A program made the position numbers and the translations under genes. A stretch of DNA of 64,000 nt from Gemmatimonadota bacterium (lineage in GTDB: Bacteria > Gemmatimonadota > Gemmatimonadetes > Longimicrobiales > Gaopeijiaceae): assembly GCA_022823365.1 (NCBI GenBank), contig JAJDXG010000056.1, forward strand, positions 1 through 64,000, given 5' to 3'. Of the stretch, positions 1-9,186 are shown piece after piece. Numbering within the stretch: the first letter of the stretch is position 1; every line of letters starts with the position of its first letter. The notes beneath the pieces were generated by a model, which was given only the letters and a program-made list of their open reading frames with translations, had not been told where the DNA came from and did not search any database.

Positions 1-258
1 GTCGAGGACGACATCCTCTATGAGGCCTACTACGAGGGAGGCCTCAGGATGGTGGACATCTCCGGCGACCTGATGGGGAACCTCTATACGCAGGGGCGCG
101 AGATCTCGGTCTTCAAGGCGCACGACCCTCTCGGCTACATCCCCAACGCGCCGGCGGCCTGGGGCGTGATGCCCTGGAAGGGCAACGTCTTCTTCGCCGA
201 CATCAACTCCGGGCTGTGGTCGGTCAAGATCCTGCCGAAGGAGCGCCCGGTCAGCTGA
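1..258 (+). CDS. C-terminal end of an LVIVD-repeat-like secreted protein (5' truncated)
   Basis: The frame is open from the first base and ends at TGA 256-258, so only about the last 85 residues are visible. The visible part has the pattern of the last blade of an LVIVD-type beta-propeller (a GGLRMVDIS motif followed by FFADINSGLWSVKI). Such proteins are usually exported, surface-associated and of unknown substrate. No T9SS-type C-terminal sorting domain follows; the protein simply ends in a short charged tail. The gene converges on lptG, with two strong hairpins between them. The family call rests on a short stretch and is moderate; a different beta-propeller family is possible. Confidence 0.6.
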   Translation, partial: VEDDILYEAYYEGGLRMVDISGDLMGNLYTQGREISVFKAHDPLGYIPNAPAAWGVMPWKGNVFFADINSGLWSVKILPKERPVS

Positions 259-292
259 ATGTGCCGGGCCCGCTAGCGGCCCGGAGGCACAT
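259..292 (+). terminator. Strong hairpin immediately after the first gene
   Basis: ATGTG-CCGGGCC (259-270) pairs with GGCCCGG (278-284) and CACAT (288-292) around the loop CGCTAGC, with a 3-base AGG bulge: 12 base pairs starting one base after the stop codon. There is no U-tract, so it may act with the next hairpin rather than as a textbook intrinsic terminator. Confidence 0.5.
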
Positions 293-296
293 CCGC

Positions 297-333
297 CAGC
301 CCCGGGAGGGACCCAGCAACCCTTCCGGGGCTG
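297..333. terminator. Second hairpin, likely bidirectional terminator between convergent genes
   Basis: CAGCCCCGG (297-305) pairs with CCGGGGCTG (325-333), and AGGG (307-310) with CCCT (320-323), with one G-T wobble between them, giving a stem of about 14 pairs and a 9-base loop. CTTCTCT follows on the plus strand. It lies between the end of the LVIVD-like gene and the stop of lptG (minus), where a two-way terminator is expected. Confidence 0.55.
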
Positions 334-338
334 CTTCT

Positions 339-1451
339 CTACGTTCGCACCCGAACCATGAGAAACGCGCCCATCGCCAGGAACACCGCGTTGGGGGTCC
401 AGGCCGCGATGGTGGGTGACAGGACACCCGCGCCCGCCGCCGCGCCCAGGACCCGGAAGAGAATCAGGTACAGGGTGATGGAGGCGATCGACACGCCGGC
501 GCCGTAGGCCGCGCTGCCGCGCTGGGACGAGGTCCCCAGGGGCAGGCCGAAGAGGACCATGATGAAGGTGGCGAGGGCGAGGGCGCCGCGCTGTTCGCGC
601 TCGACGAGGTACTCGGAGGCGCTGCCTCCGCTACGCTCGATGATCCCCACCTGCCGGTCGATGTCCGCGCGCGTCATCTGGGCCAGGCGGTCGTTCTGGG
701 CGTCGGACATGCGGTTGCCGGTGCGGGATGCCTCGAGCAACTCATCAGGCCGTTCCGAGAACCCGCGCGTCTTCATGCGGCCGAACTGGTAGGTCTGTTC
801 GCGGGCATCCGGGAGCAGGCGGCGCACGTATCCGTCGCTGAAGGTCCAGCCCGATTCGTCGTTGAAGTACGCGCGGTCCGCGACCGCGTGCAGGGAGGGT
901 CCCGTGCCCGGCGCCGCGGTGACCGGGCGGTGTTCCAGCACGACATCCTGCAGTTCCCCGGCCATCACGGTCAGGCGGCGCACCGACAGGCTGTGCCCCT
1001 CTTCGGTCTGGTACACGAAGTTGATGCGCCAGTCCCGGCTGAAGTTGCGTTCCTCGAGGATGTCGAAGGCGGCGCGGTTGGCGCGGGGCACGATGTCGCT
1101 GATGTAGAACGACACCCCGGCGAGCGCGACGCCCAGGGCCAGTGCCGGCAACGCAAGCCGATGGAAGGAGATGCCGCCCGCCTTGGCGGCCACGATCTCC
1201 CGGTGCACGGTCATGGCGTGAATCGTGAAGACCGCCGCGATGAGCGTCGCCATCGGGAAGGACCAGAACACGAACTGGAGCATCTGGAATCCGTAGGCCC
1301 GGAAGACGTCCACCATCGGGAGCCCGCGGTCGAGGTACTCGTCGATGTTCTCGGTGAGGTCGCCGACCACGAAAAGGAGCGGCACGGCGGCCACGAAGGC
1401 CACGAATATGCGCAGGAAGCTGGTGGCGACCAGCCGGTCGAGGAGCCTCAT
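339..1451 (-). CDS. lptG: LptG: lipopolysaccharide export permease subunit (YjgP/YjgQ family)
   Basis: Inner-membrane permease of the LptB2FG ABC transporter, which extracts lipopolysaccharide from the inner membrane and passes it to the LptC-A-D bridge. The 370-residue product has the family layout: three N-terminal membrane segments (about residues 14-32, 48-70, 95-115), a periplasmic beta-jellyroll domain of about 170 residues, and three C-terminal segments. Start is ATG 1449-1451; the frame is open further upstream, but that part is inside lptF. The ATG overlaps the lptF stop (ATGA), so the two are translationally coupled. About 370 residues is normal for LptG. LptF and LptG are paralogous; I assign G to this one by its order after the longer partner. 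Confidence 0.9.
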   Translation of the reverse strand: MRLLDRLVATSFLRIFVAFVAAVPLLFVVGDLTENIDEYLDRGLPMVDVFRAYGFQMLQFVFWSFPMATLIAAVFTIHAMTVHREIVAAKAGGISFHRLALPALALGVALAGVSFYISDIVPRANRAAFDILEERNFSRDWRINFVYQTEEGHSLSVRRLTVMAGELQDVVLEHRPVTAAPGTGPSLHAVADRAYFNDESGWTFSDGYVRRLLPDAREQTYQFGRMKTRGFSERPDELLEASRTGNRMSDAQNDRLAQMTRADIDRQVGIIERSGGSASEYLVEREQRGALALATFIMVLFGLPLGTSSQRGSAAYGAGVSIASITLYLILFRVLGAAAGAGVLSPTIAAWTPNAVFLAMGAFLMVRVRT

Positions 1452-2872
1452 GCGTCCGCGCTCCCCCTCACCCGGTTCGCCAGCAGTTGCCGGATGCCGC
1501 CCCGGCCGGAATCCCGTGGCGCGGACACGGCGCGGCCCATGCGCGAGGACAGCCACACGCCGGCCGCCAGGAAGATGACGTTTGAAATCCACATCGCCAC
1601 ATTCGGCTCCAGGCGGCCCCGGTCGGCGAGCGACTCGCCTCCGATCAGGGTCGTCCAGTATATGGCGAAGATGGCGCCGGAGAGGACGATCACGGTGCCG
1701 AGCCCGCCCCTGGGAAAGCGGATCGCGAGCGGCGCGCCCACGAGCACGAAGATGATGCAGGCGGTGGCGATCGCCCACTTCTTGTGCCACTCCACCCGGT
1801 AGCGGTTCACGTTGAGCAGCAGTCCCTCCTCGCGCACGGCGTTCGTGCGCAGGTTGGCGGTGACCGCCTCCGTGAGCTGGTCCGGCGGGGTCAGGCCCAG
1901 GTCGCCGATGATGCGCCGCTGGCTTTCCAGCGCGCCTGGGGGCAGCAGATCGTCGATCTCTTCGCCTTCCACCGCCTCGAGTCCCAGGGCCTCGCGCAGC
2001 GCGCCACGGGAGCGCCCCAGGCTCGCCCGCCGCACTTCGGCCAGCTCTTCGCGGGCTTTGCGCACCTCCTCCGCCAGCATCGCCGTCGACATCTCGCGGT
2101 CGCCGCGCTGCTCGCTGTCGCTGCGCTCCAGCACGTCCGCGACACCGCGCATGGGGATGATCTGCCGGGCGAAAGCCAGTTGCCGGAAGCCGGACGGCCG
2201 CGTGTCGCTCACCTCGTAGGCATTGCCCTCGAAAAGGGTCAGAAAGAGATCCGTGCCGGTCTCGTCGAACGCCATCGTGCCCCGGTCGGCATAGATGGTG
2301 CGATATTGGTCGTATTCGCTAACGTCGAAGATGGTGACATCCTCGAGCTCGTTGGTCAGTGGGTCGATGCTGTGCGCCTGCAGGAAGTAGCGGGTGGCTC
2401 CGTTCACGGCCTGGATCTCGTTGATCACCTGCTCGCGCAGCCGGAATGTGGGGCTCTTTCCCTGGACGTCGACCATGAGGTTCTTGAGACGATGATTGGA
2501 CTCCGGAAGCACGCGGTCGTGCAGCACGAAGACCACGGCGGCCGCGATCGTGCCCGCGGCGAGCATGGGTGCCAGCACGCGGACGGGACGCACGCCGCCC
2601 GCGGACATCGCGGTGATCTCGTTGGCTTCCGCCAGCTCCGAGAACGCGTAGAGCACGGCGACCAGCACCGACATGGGAATGGTGAGCGCGAGCGTGTGGG
2701 GGAGCGAGAGAAGCATGAACTCGGCATAGACCTGCCACGGCAGTCCCTTGCCCATCAGCGCGCCCATCCGCAGGGCGACCAGGTTGAGAAAGAAGAGGCC
2801 GGTGAGCACGGTGAGCGAGAAGAAGAACGGCGCCACGTGCGCCCGGATCAGATAGCGCGTGAGTATGTTCAT
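1448..2872 (-). CDS. lptF: LptF: lipopolysaccharide export permease subunit, with long periplasmic insertion
   Basis: Partner of LptG in the LPS-exporting LptB2FG transporter. Of 474 residues, about 1-125 hold the first three membrane helices (start MNILTRYLIRAHVAPFFF; the ITAMSAGG stretch of the coupling-helix region near residue 88), and about 370-460 hold the last three. The protein is about 100 residues longer than the usual 360-370. The extra length is a charged, probably helical segment (about 250-350, rich in E, R, A, with EEVRKAREELAEVRRA) inside or after the jellyroll. Stop overlaps the LptG start by 4 bases. It diverges from the sprA-like gene across a very short promoter gap. Confidence 0.9.
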   Translation of the reverse strand: MNILTRYLIRAHVAPFFFSLTVLTGLFFLNLVALRMGALMGKGLPWQVYAEFMLLSLPHTLALTIPMSVLVAVLYAFSELAEANEITAMSAGGVRPVRVLAPMLAAGTIAAAVVFVLHDRVLPESNHRLKNLMVDVQGKSPTFRLREQVINEIQAVNGATRYFLQAHSIDPLTNELEDVTIFDVSEYDQYRTIYADRGTMAFDETGTDLFLTLFEGNAYEVSDTRPSGFRQLAFARQIIPMRGVADVLERSDSEQRGDREMSTAMLAEEVRKAREELAEVRRASLGRSRGALREALGLEAVEGEEIDDLLPPGALESQRRIIGDLGLTPPDQLTEAVTANLRTNAVREEGLLLNVNRYRVEWHKKWAIATACIIFVLVGAPLAIRFPRGGLGTVIVLSGAIFAIYWTTLIGGESLADRGRLEPNVAMWISNVIFLAAGVWLSSRMGRAVSAPRDSGRGGIRQLLANRVRGSADA

Positions 2873-2968
2873 CCGTAGCCGGTTGCGGGTTGGGCGTTGA
2901 GCGAGCCTCCCTCAACTCGCACCGTACACCGGCAGCGTGCCCGTGGTCCCGGTGGGAAGGGTTGGCGG

Positions 2969-5900
2969 GTGGCCGCGATGCACCTGGCAATCGGGCTCCT
3001 CGTGCCGGCGGCCGCCGCCCCCCAGGCCACTCCCGGCCCGGACAGCGTGGGCTGGCGGGGTCTCTTTCCGCCGCCGCCCCAACTCGCCTCCACGCCCCTC
3101 CCCCCGCCGGTGCTGGCCTCGCTCGGGCTGGCCCGCGTCCCGCTGCTCTTCCCGGTCGCCTTCGATCCCGTGCCGGGCGCCGGCATGCCATGGTTCCGGC
3201 CCGCCGTGCTCGGACAACCGGGCCCCGGCGCCGCGTCCCTCCTGCGGCCGGGCGCAGTGCTCGCCGGCCGCATCACGCGCCCCTCCCCGGAAGCGGACCC
3301 GGCGGATGCCGGCCCGGTGGGGTTCCTCCCCGAAACCCCTCCCGAGCCTGAGGCCGCCGTCATCCCCGGCGCCGGGCCGATCGAGTTCCGGGACCTGGAC
3401 GTGCGCATCCGGGGCAGGGGCGAGTTCGGGGGCGACTGGACCCGCTTCCGTCCCTGCGACGCCGGCCTCCAGTTGGGGTGCCAGCCGGGACTCCTGCCCC
3501 GGCTCGTGCCCGAGCTCCAGTTCGGAGTCCAGATGGGCGGCACCATCTCGGAGCGGATCGTGGTGAACGTCGACTACGACCAGACCCGCGAGTTCTCGGC
3601 CACCAACAACATCAACGTTTTCTATCAGGGCGTGGAGGACGAGATTCTCCAGGGCGTAGAGGTCGGGGACGTGACCTTCGGGCTGCCCGATTCGCGCTTC
3701 CTGACCGAGGGCATTCCAGCCGGCAACTTCGGGCTGCGGGCTACCGGCCAGTTGGGCCCGGTGGACTTCGAGACCGTGTTCGCGCAACAGCGGGGCGACC
3801 TGTCCTCGCGGGAGTTCCGCCTGGCCGGAGCGGGCACCGACCGCGCCTTCGTCCAGGAGGACACCATCGTGGTCGACAACGCCGACTACGTGCGCGGCCA
3901 GTTCTTCTTCCTCGCCGACCCGCGCAACCTCTTCGACTACCCGCACATCGACGTCCTGGGCGCGGACCCCAGCACGGTGCCCTCCTCCGCCATCCCCGGG
4001 GCGGAACCGATTCAGCTCTACCGCTTCGAGAACGACCCCGTCACCCGCCAGCAGGTGGAGGGCTACATCCAGGCCGACGCCTCGGCCACGCTCGGGGACG
4101 ACACGGTGACGGAGTCCGGGTGGTTCCGCTACCTGCAGGCGGGCGTCGACTACTTCGTCCACCCCAGCGGCCTGTGGATCGCGCTCCGCAGCCCGCTGCG
4201 CCGCGACGAGATGCTGGCGGTCACCTATGTCACCGCGGCCGGCGACACCATTGGCGACTACAACCCGGAGCGCATTCACAACGAGGGAGGCAGGCCGCGC
4301 CTCTCGCTGCTGCGCGCCTCGGAGCCCAACCACCAGCCGGGCCGGCCCACCTGGGACCTGGAGATGCACCAGGTCTACCGGGTATCGGGCTCGAATGACG
4401 TCGAGATTCCGTCGGTCTCGCTCGACATCTCCGTCGGCGAGCTGAGCGCGGGAAGGACCTTCACCCGCGGCCTCGCCGGAGAGGACATCACCTATCTGAA
4501 GCTGCTCGGGCTCGACGAGGAATCTCCCGTCGACGTCATCGACCGTGCCTACGTCTACAAGCCCGCCGCCGACGACTTCGAGGAGCAGCCCGCGGTTTCC
4601 GGCACCTTCATCATCTTCCCGACCCTCAGGCCCTTCGCCGAGCCACCGCCGATATACTCGCTGGGGCTCTCCGCCCAGGAGACCTCCGAGATCCTTGCGG
4701 GGGACGCCAACCCGGAGATCTACGACGCAGTCGATCCCTACGAGCGTGAGAACGCCGGGCTCTACTGGCTCACCATTCCCTTCCGCGTGCGCAGCGAGGG
4801 GCTCATCTCGTCCTTTTCACTGGGCGCGCTCGGCATCCGCGACGGCAGCGAGCGGCTCTTCTTCGGAGACCGCGCGCTGGTAGCACGCGACGACTACGTC
4901 ATCGACTACGACATGGGGCAGGTACAGCTGCTCAATGCGGAGACCCTCTTCGCCAGCGACCCGCAGGGGGACCTGCGCGCCACCTGGGAGCAACAGGCGC
5001 TCTTTCAGATTGCTCCGACCTCGGTCTTCGGCATGAACGCCAGCACCGCCCTCGGGGATGCGGGCCAACTCAACTTCCTCGGGCTGTACCAGCGCGAGAG
5101 GGGGCTTCTGCGCCGGCCCCAGCTTGGCGTCGAGCCGGCTTCGATCATTCTGGGTGGCGTGAACGGGCGCATGGATCTGGAACTGCCGGCGTTGGACCGG
5201 GCGCTGGACCGGATCCCCGGGCTGGCGCACTCGGGCATCTCGCGGCTGAGCGTGAACGGGGAGATGGCGCTCTCCCTGCCGAGCCCGAACACGGCGGGCG
5301 ACGTCTACCTTCACGACTTCGATTCCACGAGCGACCTGCCGCTCTCCAGCCTGAGCACGGGCTGGCGGCTGGGAAGCGCGCCGCAGTTTCGCGACGGCGC
5401 GCTCGAGGCCCTTCCGCCGGAGCTCGGCGCCGGGGACATCGCCTCCCTCCAGTGGCAGCATACCTGGATCACCGAGGGGGCGAGCGGGGACAGCACGGGC
5501 GTCTTTGAGGGCTTTCTCCCCCGCAACGACATCGACCGGCAGATCAACTTTGCAGGCAACGAGTTCCGGGAGCCGGGGCTGCTGCTCACCTTCGGGGTCG
5601 GCGACGGCGCCGCCGGGGGACGGTTCGACCGCAGGCGCTGGCGCTCGATCACCGCCAATCTCGCGAGCACCGGCCTCGACCTGACCCGGACCGAGTTTCT
5701 GGATATGTACATCGCGGGGGGCGAGGACCTCACCCTCGTCTTCGACCTGGGGACGGTGAGCGAGGATGCGCTGTTCGTGGACGCCAGCGGGCTCACCGGA
5801 GGGACCCGCGAGGGCGGAAGCGCGTGGGGACTCGGTGCGCTCGACCAGGAAGCCGACCCCCGCCAGGGTGAGATATGGAACGACGAGCTCGACCAGCGCG

Positions 5901-8900
5901 GGCTGTGGGACGAAGCGTGCCTGGCGACCCGGGCGGTGGTCTACCGCATCGGCGACCCCAGGGTCAACTGCACCCGGGGCAACGGACGTCCGGACTCGGA
6001 AGACCTGGACGGGGACGGCAATCTGGACATCGACGAGCGCTACATGCGCTACCTGGTGGAACTCGACGGATCCTCCCCCTACCTGGTGCGCGACACCATC
6101 GAGACCGGAACCCGGTTCCGCCTCTACCGGATTCCGCTGCGCGGGCCGCAGGCGATCAATCCGGGCGGGATCTTCACCGACGGCGATTTCCGTGCCGTCA
6201 AGCACCTGCGTCTCACCATCACCGGCAACGGCGAGGCGGCGGCCGTGCTGGCGCGCATGCGCCTGGTGGGCTCGCGCTGGGTGAAGCGCGCGGGCGAGGG
6301 GGTGCTCACCGGAATGACCGGCGACGACCCGGGAACGGGCGGCGCCATCGAGGTCAGCCCCGTGGGCGCGGTGGAGGTGGGTGCCGCCTACCATCCGCCG
6401 CCCGGCGTAGTGGAACAGCTCGACGATCCCGTCAGCGCCCTGGGGGCGCAGGGCGTGGAGTTCAGCGAGAAGGCGCTTGGCATCACCTACAGGGGGCTCC
6501 CCCCCGGGGAGAGGGCGGAGGTCTATCACCGGTTTCCCCAGCGTCCCAGGAACTTCCTCACCTACAGGCAGGCGCGCATCTGGGCACTGGCGCGCCGAGG
6601 CGACTGGGGGATGGACCGTCCCACGTATTTCTTCCTGAAGGTCGGGAGCGACGAGGACAACTTCTATCTCTACCGAACGCCGCTGGAACCGGCTGTGGAT
6701 CCCGACGGGACCCGGGCCGAGGACTGGCTCCCGGAGGTTCTGGTGGACTTCGACCGCTGGCTCGAGTTGCGCAGCGAGGCGGAGCAGCGGCTCATCGAGG
6801 ATCCGCCGGCCGCGGGCGCGCCGGCGCTGGTGGTATGGAGCGCCGACTCGACCTACGCGGTGGTGCTTCAGGACCGGGCGCGCGCCCCCAATCTCTCGCA
6901 GGTGCGCGAGCTGTCGCTGGGCGTCTGGAACGAGGGCGACTTTCCCGACGACGGCGAGGTGTGGATCAATGATTTCCGTCTCTCCCGGGCCGTCACCGAC
7001 CGCGGACTCGCGAGCCACCTGAACGTGGACCTGAACGCGTCCGACTTCATGACCACGCGCATCTCGGTCTCCGACCGGGGCGCCCTGTTCCGCCAGCTGG
7101 AGGGCGATCCCAGCTACCAGCGCGATCAGCAGTGGACGGCGAACTCGACGCTGCAACTGAGCCGCTTCACCCCCGCCTCCTGGGGTATCGAGCTGCCGCT
7201 GACCGTGTCGCATACCACCTCCGGCCAGGATCCCACCTTCCTGCTGAGGAGCGATATCCGCGCCGACCGGCTCGAGGGGCTGCGCAAGGTCGCCTTCGAC
7301 CGAACCCGCGTCGGGCTGTCGTTCCGCAAGCGGACGCCCTCCAGCAACCCGTTGGCCGCCATCTTCCTGGACGGGCTGAGCGCGCGCGCGGGGTACTCGT
7401 CGTCGCAGTCGGCGACCGCAACCTCGGACTCGGATTCGCGGGTGGTGGACGCGCGGGTGGGCTACGACCGGGCGCTGGAGCCGCGCACCCTGCCGGTCGT
7501 TCCGGGCTTTCTGGCTGGTATGGTGCGTGCCCTGCTTCCGGAGTCGCTGGAGGAGCGGGTGCTGGCGAGCCGTCTTCGGTGGAGTCCGGAGCGGATCGGG
7601 TTCGGGGCATCCTACGCCAACCAGCGCAATCAGACCTATCGTTACGAGCAGATCCTGCGCCTGCCCGGCGACTCCGCCGCGACCCGCACCCGGTCTCCCC
7701 GAAGAGGCGTGGACACGGATGCGCGCGTCATCTTCCGGCCTTTTCAGTCCGTGACCGCGACCACCGACCTCACTTCCACCCGCGATCTGCTGGCTCCGGA
7801 ACTCGCGGTAAGGGATCCGGCGGTGCGGCCGCTGCTGGCGCGGGAGCGGTGGTCGCCGGGGGGCGTCGACCTGGGCTGGGAGACCAACCGCCGGCTTCGC
7901 ACCAACATGCGCTGGGGACCCCGGCCCGCCGACTGGCTGCAGTGGACGCTCACCTGGACGACTACCTACAGTTCCGACCGCAACGCCACCCTCGTGCGGC
8001 GCCAGGTGGTGGAGGCGGACACGCTGCGCGACCTGCAGCGCAACGTGGGCGGACAGCGGAGCGCGAGCGCTTCCGTCATCTTCGACCCGGGGACGCTCGC
8101 CCGGGGCGGCCCCCCCAGGCCGGGCGTGTCCGACACTCCCCCCCAGGGGACGATGCGCCGTCTCGCCGGCGCGCTCTCGCCCATCACCGTCAACTGGCAG
8201 GACGGCCTCACCTCGCGCTTCAACCGAGAGGTGCTGGACCCGGATGTGCGGTATCAGTTCGGGCTGAGCGACCTCGACGGCTTCCGGGTGGTGGACGGGG
8301 CCACCGCGGCCACCCTCGTGGACCGGAACGGCTGGGCCACGGGCTCGGGGGTCACGCTCCTGCCGGGAATCACCGCGAGCGTGGACTACTCGGTCACCGA
8401 CATCGCCACCTTCGACACGCGCAGCGACCGCGCGGCGAATACCCGCAGCTGGCCCAACATCGTCCTGAGGGCGTCGTCGATTCCGTTGCCGTCCTTCGTG
8501 CAACCGGTGGTCGAGCGTCTCACCGTGAACTCGGGATATCGGGTCGACACCCGCCGACTCTCCTTCGGCACGGGAACCCAGCAGCAGCGGCTGCAGGAGG
8601 ACGCAACCATCCCGCTCGACGTGTCGGTGCGCTGGGGAGGCGGCTTTTCGGCCAGTTACCGGACCACCATGACCCGCGGCGAGGGCACCGACCCCACCGG
8701 CGACACCCGCCGCCGCCGCAACACCCACGTCTTCACCATGAGCGGCAGCTTCACGCCTCCGGGAGAGCTGGGAGCGCGGCTGGAACGGCCGATCCAGGCG
8801 TCGCTGCGCTACAATCAGGCCGGGCAGAGCGACTGTCGCATCACCTCCGGCAACGACGAGTGCGTGCCCTTCGTGGACCAGAGCAACGCCACCTTCAACC

Positions 8901-9061
8901 TCACGCTGGACACCGTCGTTTCCGAGCTGCAGGTCGGCTTTCAGGCCAGCTACACCAACCGTCAGTCGAACATCGGCCAGCGGCTGGGTTCGACCCAGTT
9001 CCAGATCGGCTTCTGGGGCCAGTTCGTGTACAACGCGGGAGCCTTCGCGGGACTTCCCTGA
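2969..9061 (+). CDS. sprA: SprA/Sov-like giant outer-membrane translocon protein
   Basis: Very large outer-membrane protein of the SprA (Sov) family; in Bacteroidetes this is the outer-membrane channel of the type IX secretion system. About 2,030 residues, a little shorter than Flavobacterium SprA (about 2,400). I choose GTG 2969: GGGAAGG at 2954-2960 sits 8 bases upstream and the product starts with a signal-like VAAMHLAIGLLVPAAAAPQA. The frame is open back to TTG 2897, but that start gives no signal sequence and lies 24 bases from lptF. SprA-like elements: a repeated Sov motif near residues 185-290 (GIPAGNFGLRATGQLGPVDF, then QQRGDLSSREFRLAG, then DNADYVRGQFFFLAD), many Trp/Tyr/Gly beta-strand segments, and a C-terminus rich in amphipathic strands. 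No other T9SS gene is in the window. The family call is good; T9SS function is inference. Confidence 0.8.
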   Translation: MAAMHLAIGLLVPAAAAPQATPGPDSVGWRGLFPPPPQLASTPLPPPVLASLGLARVPLLFPVAFDPVPGAGMPWFRPAVLGQPGPGAASLLRPGAVLAGRITRPSPEADPADAGPVGFLPETPPEPEAAVIPGAGPIEFRDLDVRIRGRGEFGGDWTRFRPCDAGLQLGCQPGLLPRLVPELQFGVQMGGTISERIVVNVDYDQTREFSATNNINVFYQGVEDEILQGVEVGDVTFGLPDSRFLTEGIPAGNFGLRATGQLGPVDFETVFAQQRGDLSSREFRLAGAGTDRAFVQEDTIVVDNADYVRGQFFFLADPRNLFDYPHIDVLGADPSTVPSSAIPGAEPIQLYRFENDPVTRQQVEGYIQADASATLGDDTVTESGWFRYLQAGVDYFVHPSGLWIALRSPLRRDEMLAVTYVTAAGDTIGDYNPERIHNEGGRPRLSLLRASEPNHQPGRPTWDLEMHQVYRVSGSNDVEIPSVSLDISVGELSAGRTFTRGLAGEDITYLKLLGLDEESPVDVIDRAYVYKPAADDFEEQPAVSGTFIIFPTLRPFAEPPPIYSLGLSAQETSEILAGDANPEIYDAVDPYERENAGLYWLTIPFRVRSEGLISSFSLGALGIRDGSERLFFGDRALVARDDYVIDYDMGQVQLLNAETLFASDPQGDLRATWEQQALFQIAPTSVFGMNASTALGDAGQLNFLGLYQRERGLLRRPQLGVEPASIILGGVNGRMDLELPALDRALDRIPGLAHSGISRLSVNGEMALSLPSPNTAGDVYLHDFDSTSDLPLSSLSTGWRLGSAPQFRDGALEALPPELGAGDIASLQWQHTWITEGASGDSTGVFEGFLPRNDIDRQINFAGNEFREPGLLLTFGVGDGAAGGRFDRRRWRSITANLASTGLDLTRTEFLDMYIAGGEDLTLVFDLGTVSEDALFVDASGLTGGTREGGSAWGLGALDQEADPRQGEIWNDELDQRGLWDEACLATRAVVYRIGDPRVNCTRGNGRPDSEDLDGDGNLDIDERYMRYLVELDGSSPYLVRDTIETGTRFRLYRIPLRGPQAINPGGIFTDGDFRAVKHLRLTITGNGEAAAVLARMRLVGSRWVKRAGEGVLTGMTGDDPGTGGAIEVSPVGAVEVGAAYHPPPGVVEQLDDPVSALGAQGVEFSEKALGITYRGLPPGERAEVYHRFPQRPRNFLTYRQARIWALARRGDWGMDRPTYFFLKVGSDEDNFYLYRTPLEPAVDPDGTRAEDWLPEVLVDFDRWLELRSEAEQRLIEDPPAAGAPALVVWSADSTYAVVLQDRARAPNLSQVRELSLGVWNEGDFPDDGEVWINDFRLSRAVTDRGLASHLNVDLNASDFMTTRISVSDRGALFRQLEGDPSYQRDQQWTANSTLQLSRFTPASWGIELPLTVSHTTSGQDPTFLLRSDIRADRLEGLRKVAFDRTRVGLSFRKRTPSSNPLAAIFLDGLSARAGYSSSQSATATSDSDSRVVDARVGYDRALEPRTLPVVPGFLAGMVRALLPESLEERVLASRLRWSPERIGFGASYANQRNQTYRYEQILRLPGDSAATRTRSPRRGVDTDARVIFRPFQSVTATTDLTSTRDLLAPELAVRDPAVRPLLARERWSPGGVDLGWETNRRLRTNMRWGPRPADWLQWTLTWTTTYSSDRNATLVRRQVVEADTLRDLQRNVGGQRSASASVIFDPGTLARGGPPRPGVSDTPPQGTMRRLAGALSPITVNWQDGLTSRFNREVLDPDVRYQFGLSDLDGFRVVDGATAATLVDRNGWATGSGVTLLPGITASVDYSVTDIATFDTRSDRAANTRSWPNIVLRASSIPLPSFVQPVVERLTVNSGYRVDTRRLSFGTGTQQQRLQEDATIPLDVSVRWGGGFSASYRTTMTRGEGTDPTGDTRRRRNTHVFTMSGSFTPPGELGARLERPIQASLRYNQAGQSDCRITSGNDECVPFVDQSNATFNLTLDTVVSELQVGFQASYTNRQSNIGQRLGSTQFQIGFWGQFVYNAGAFAGLP

Positions 9062-9186
9062 GGATGGCCGGAGCGGGCCTGCGGCTGCATTCGGCGATCC
9101 CCTCCCGGAGCGGGGGACGCGCGCTGCAGGGCAGAAGGTCCCAAACCGCCATTCCTTCGCCCGCGCCGTGGAATGATCGTCGTATC

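Noticed and set aside
2897..2968. Extended N-terminus of the SprA-like protein from TTG 2897
   Set aside because: It would hide the signal peptide in the interior and leave 24 bases for two divergent promoters; GTG 2969 has a proper ribosome-binding site.
4817..8728. A 1,303-codon open frame on the minus strand, antisense to the SprA-like gene
   Set aside because: Very high GC leaves few stop codons in other frames. The translation is low-complexity (A, G, R, H, P) with no domain, while the plus strand encodes a coherent outer-membrane protein.
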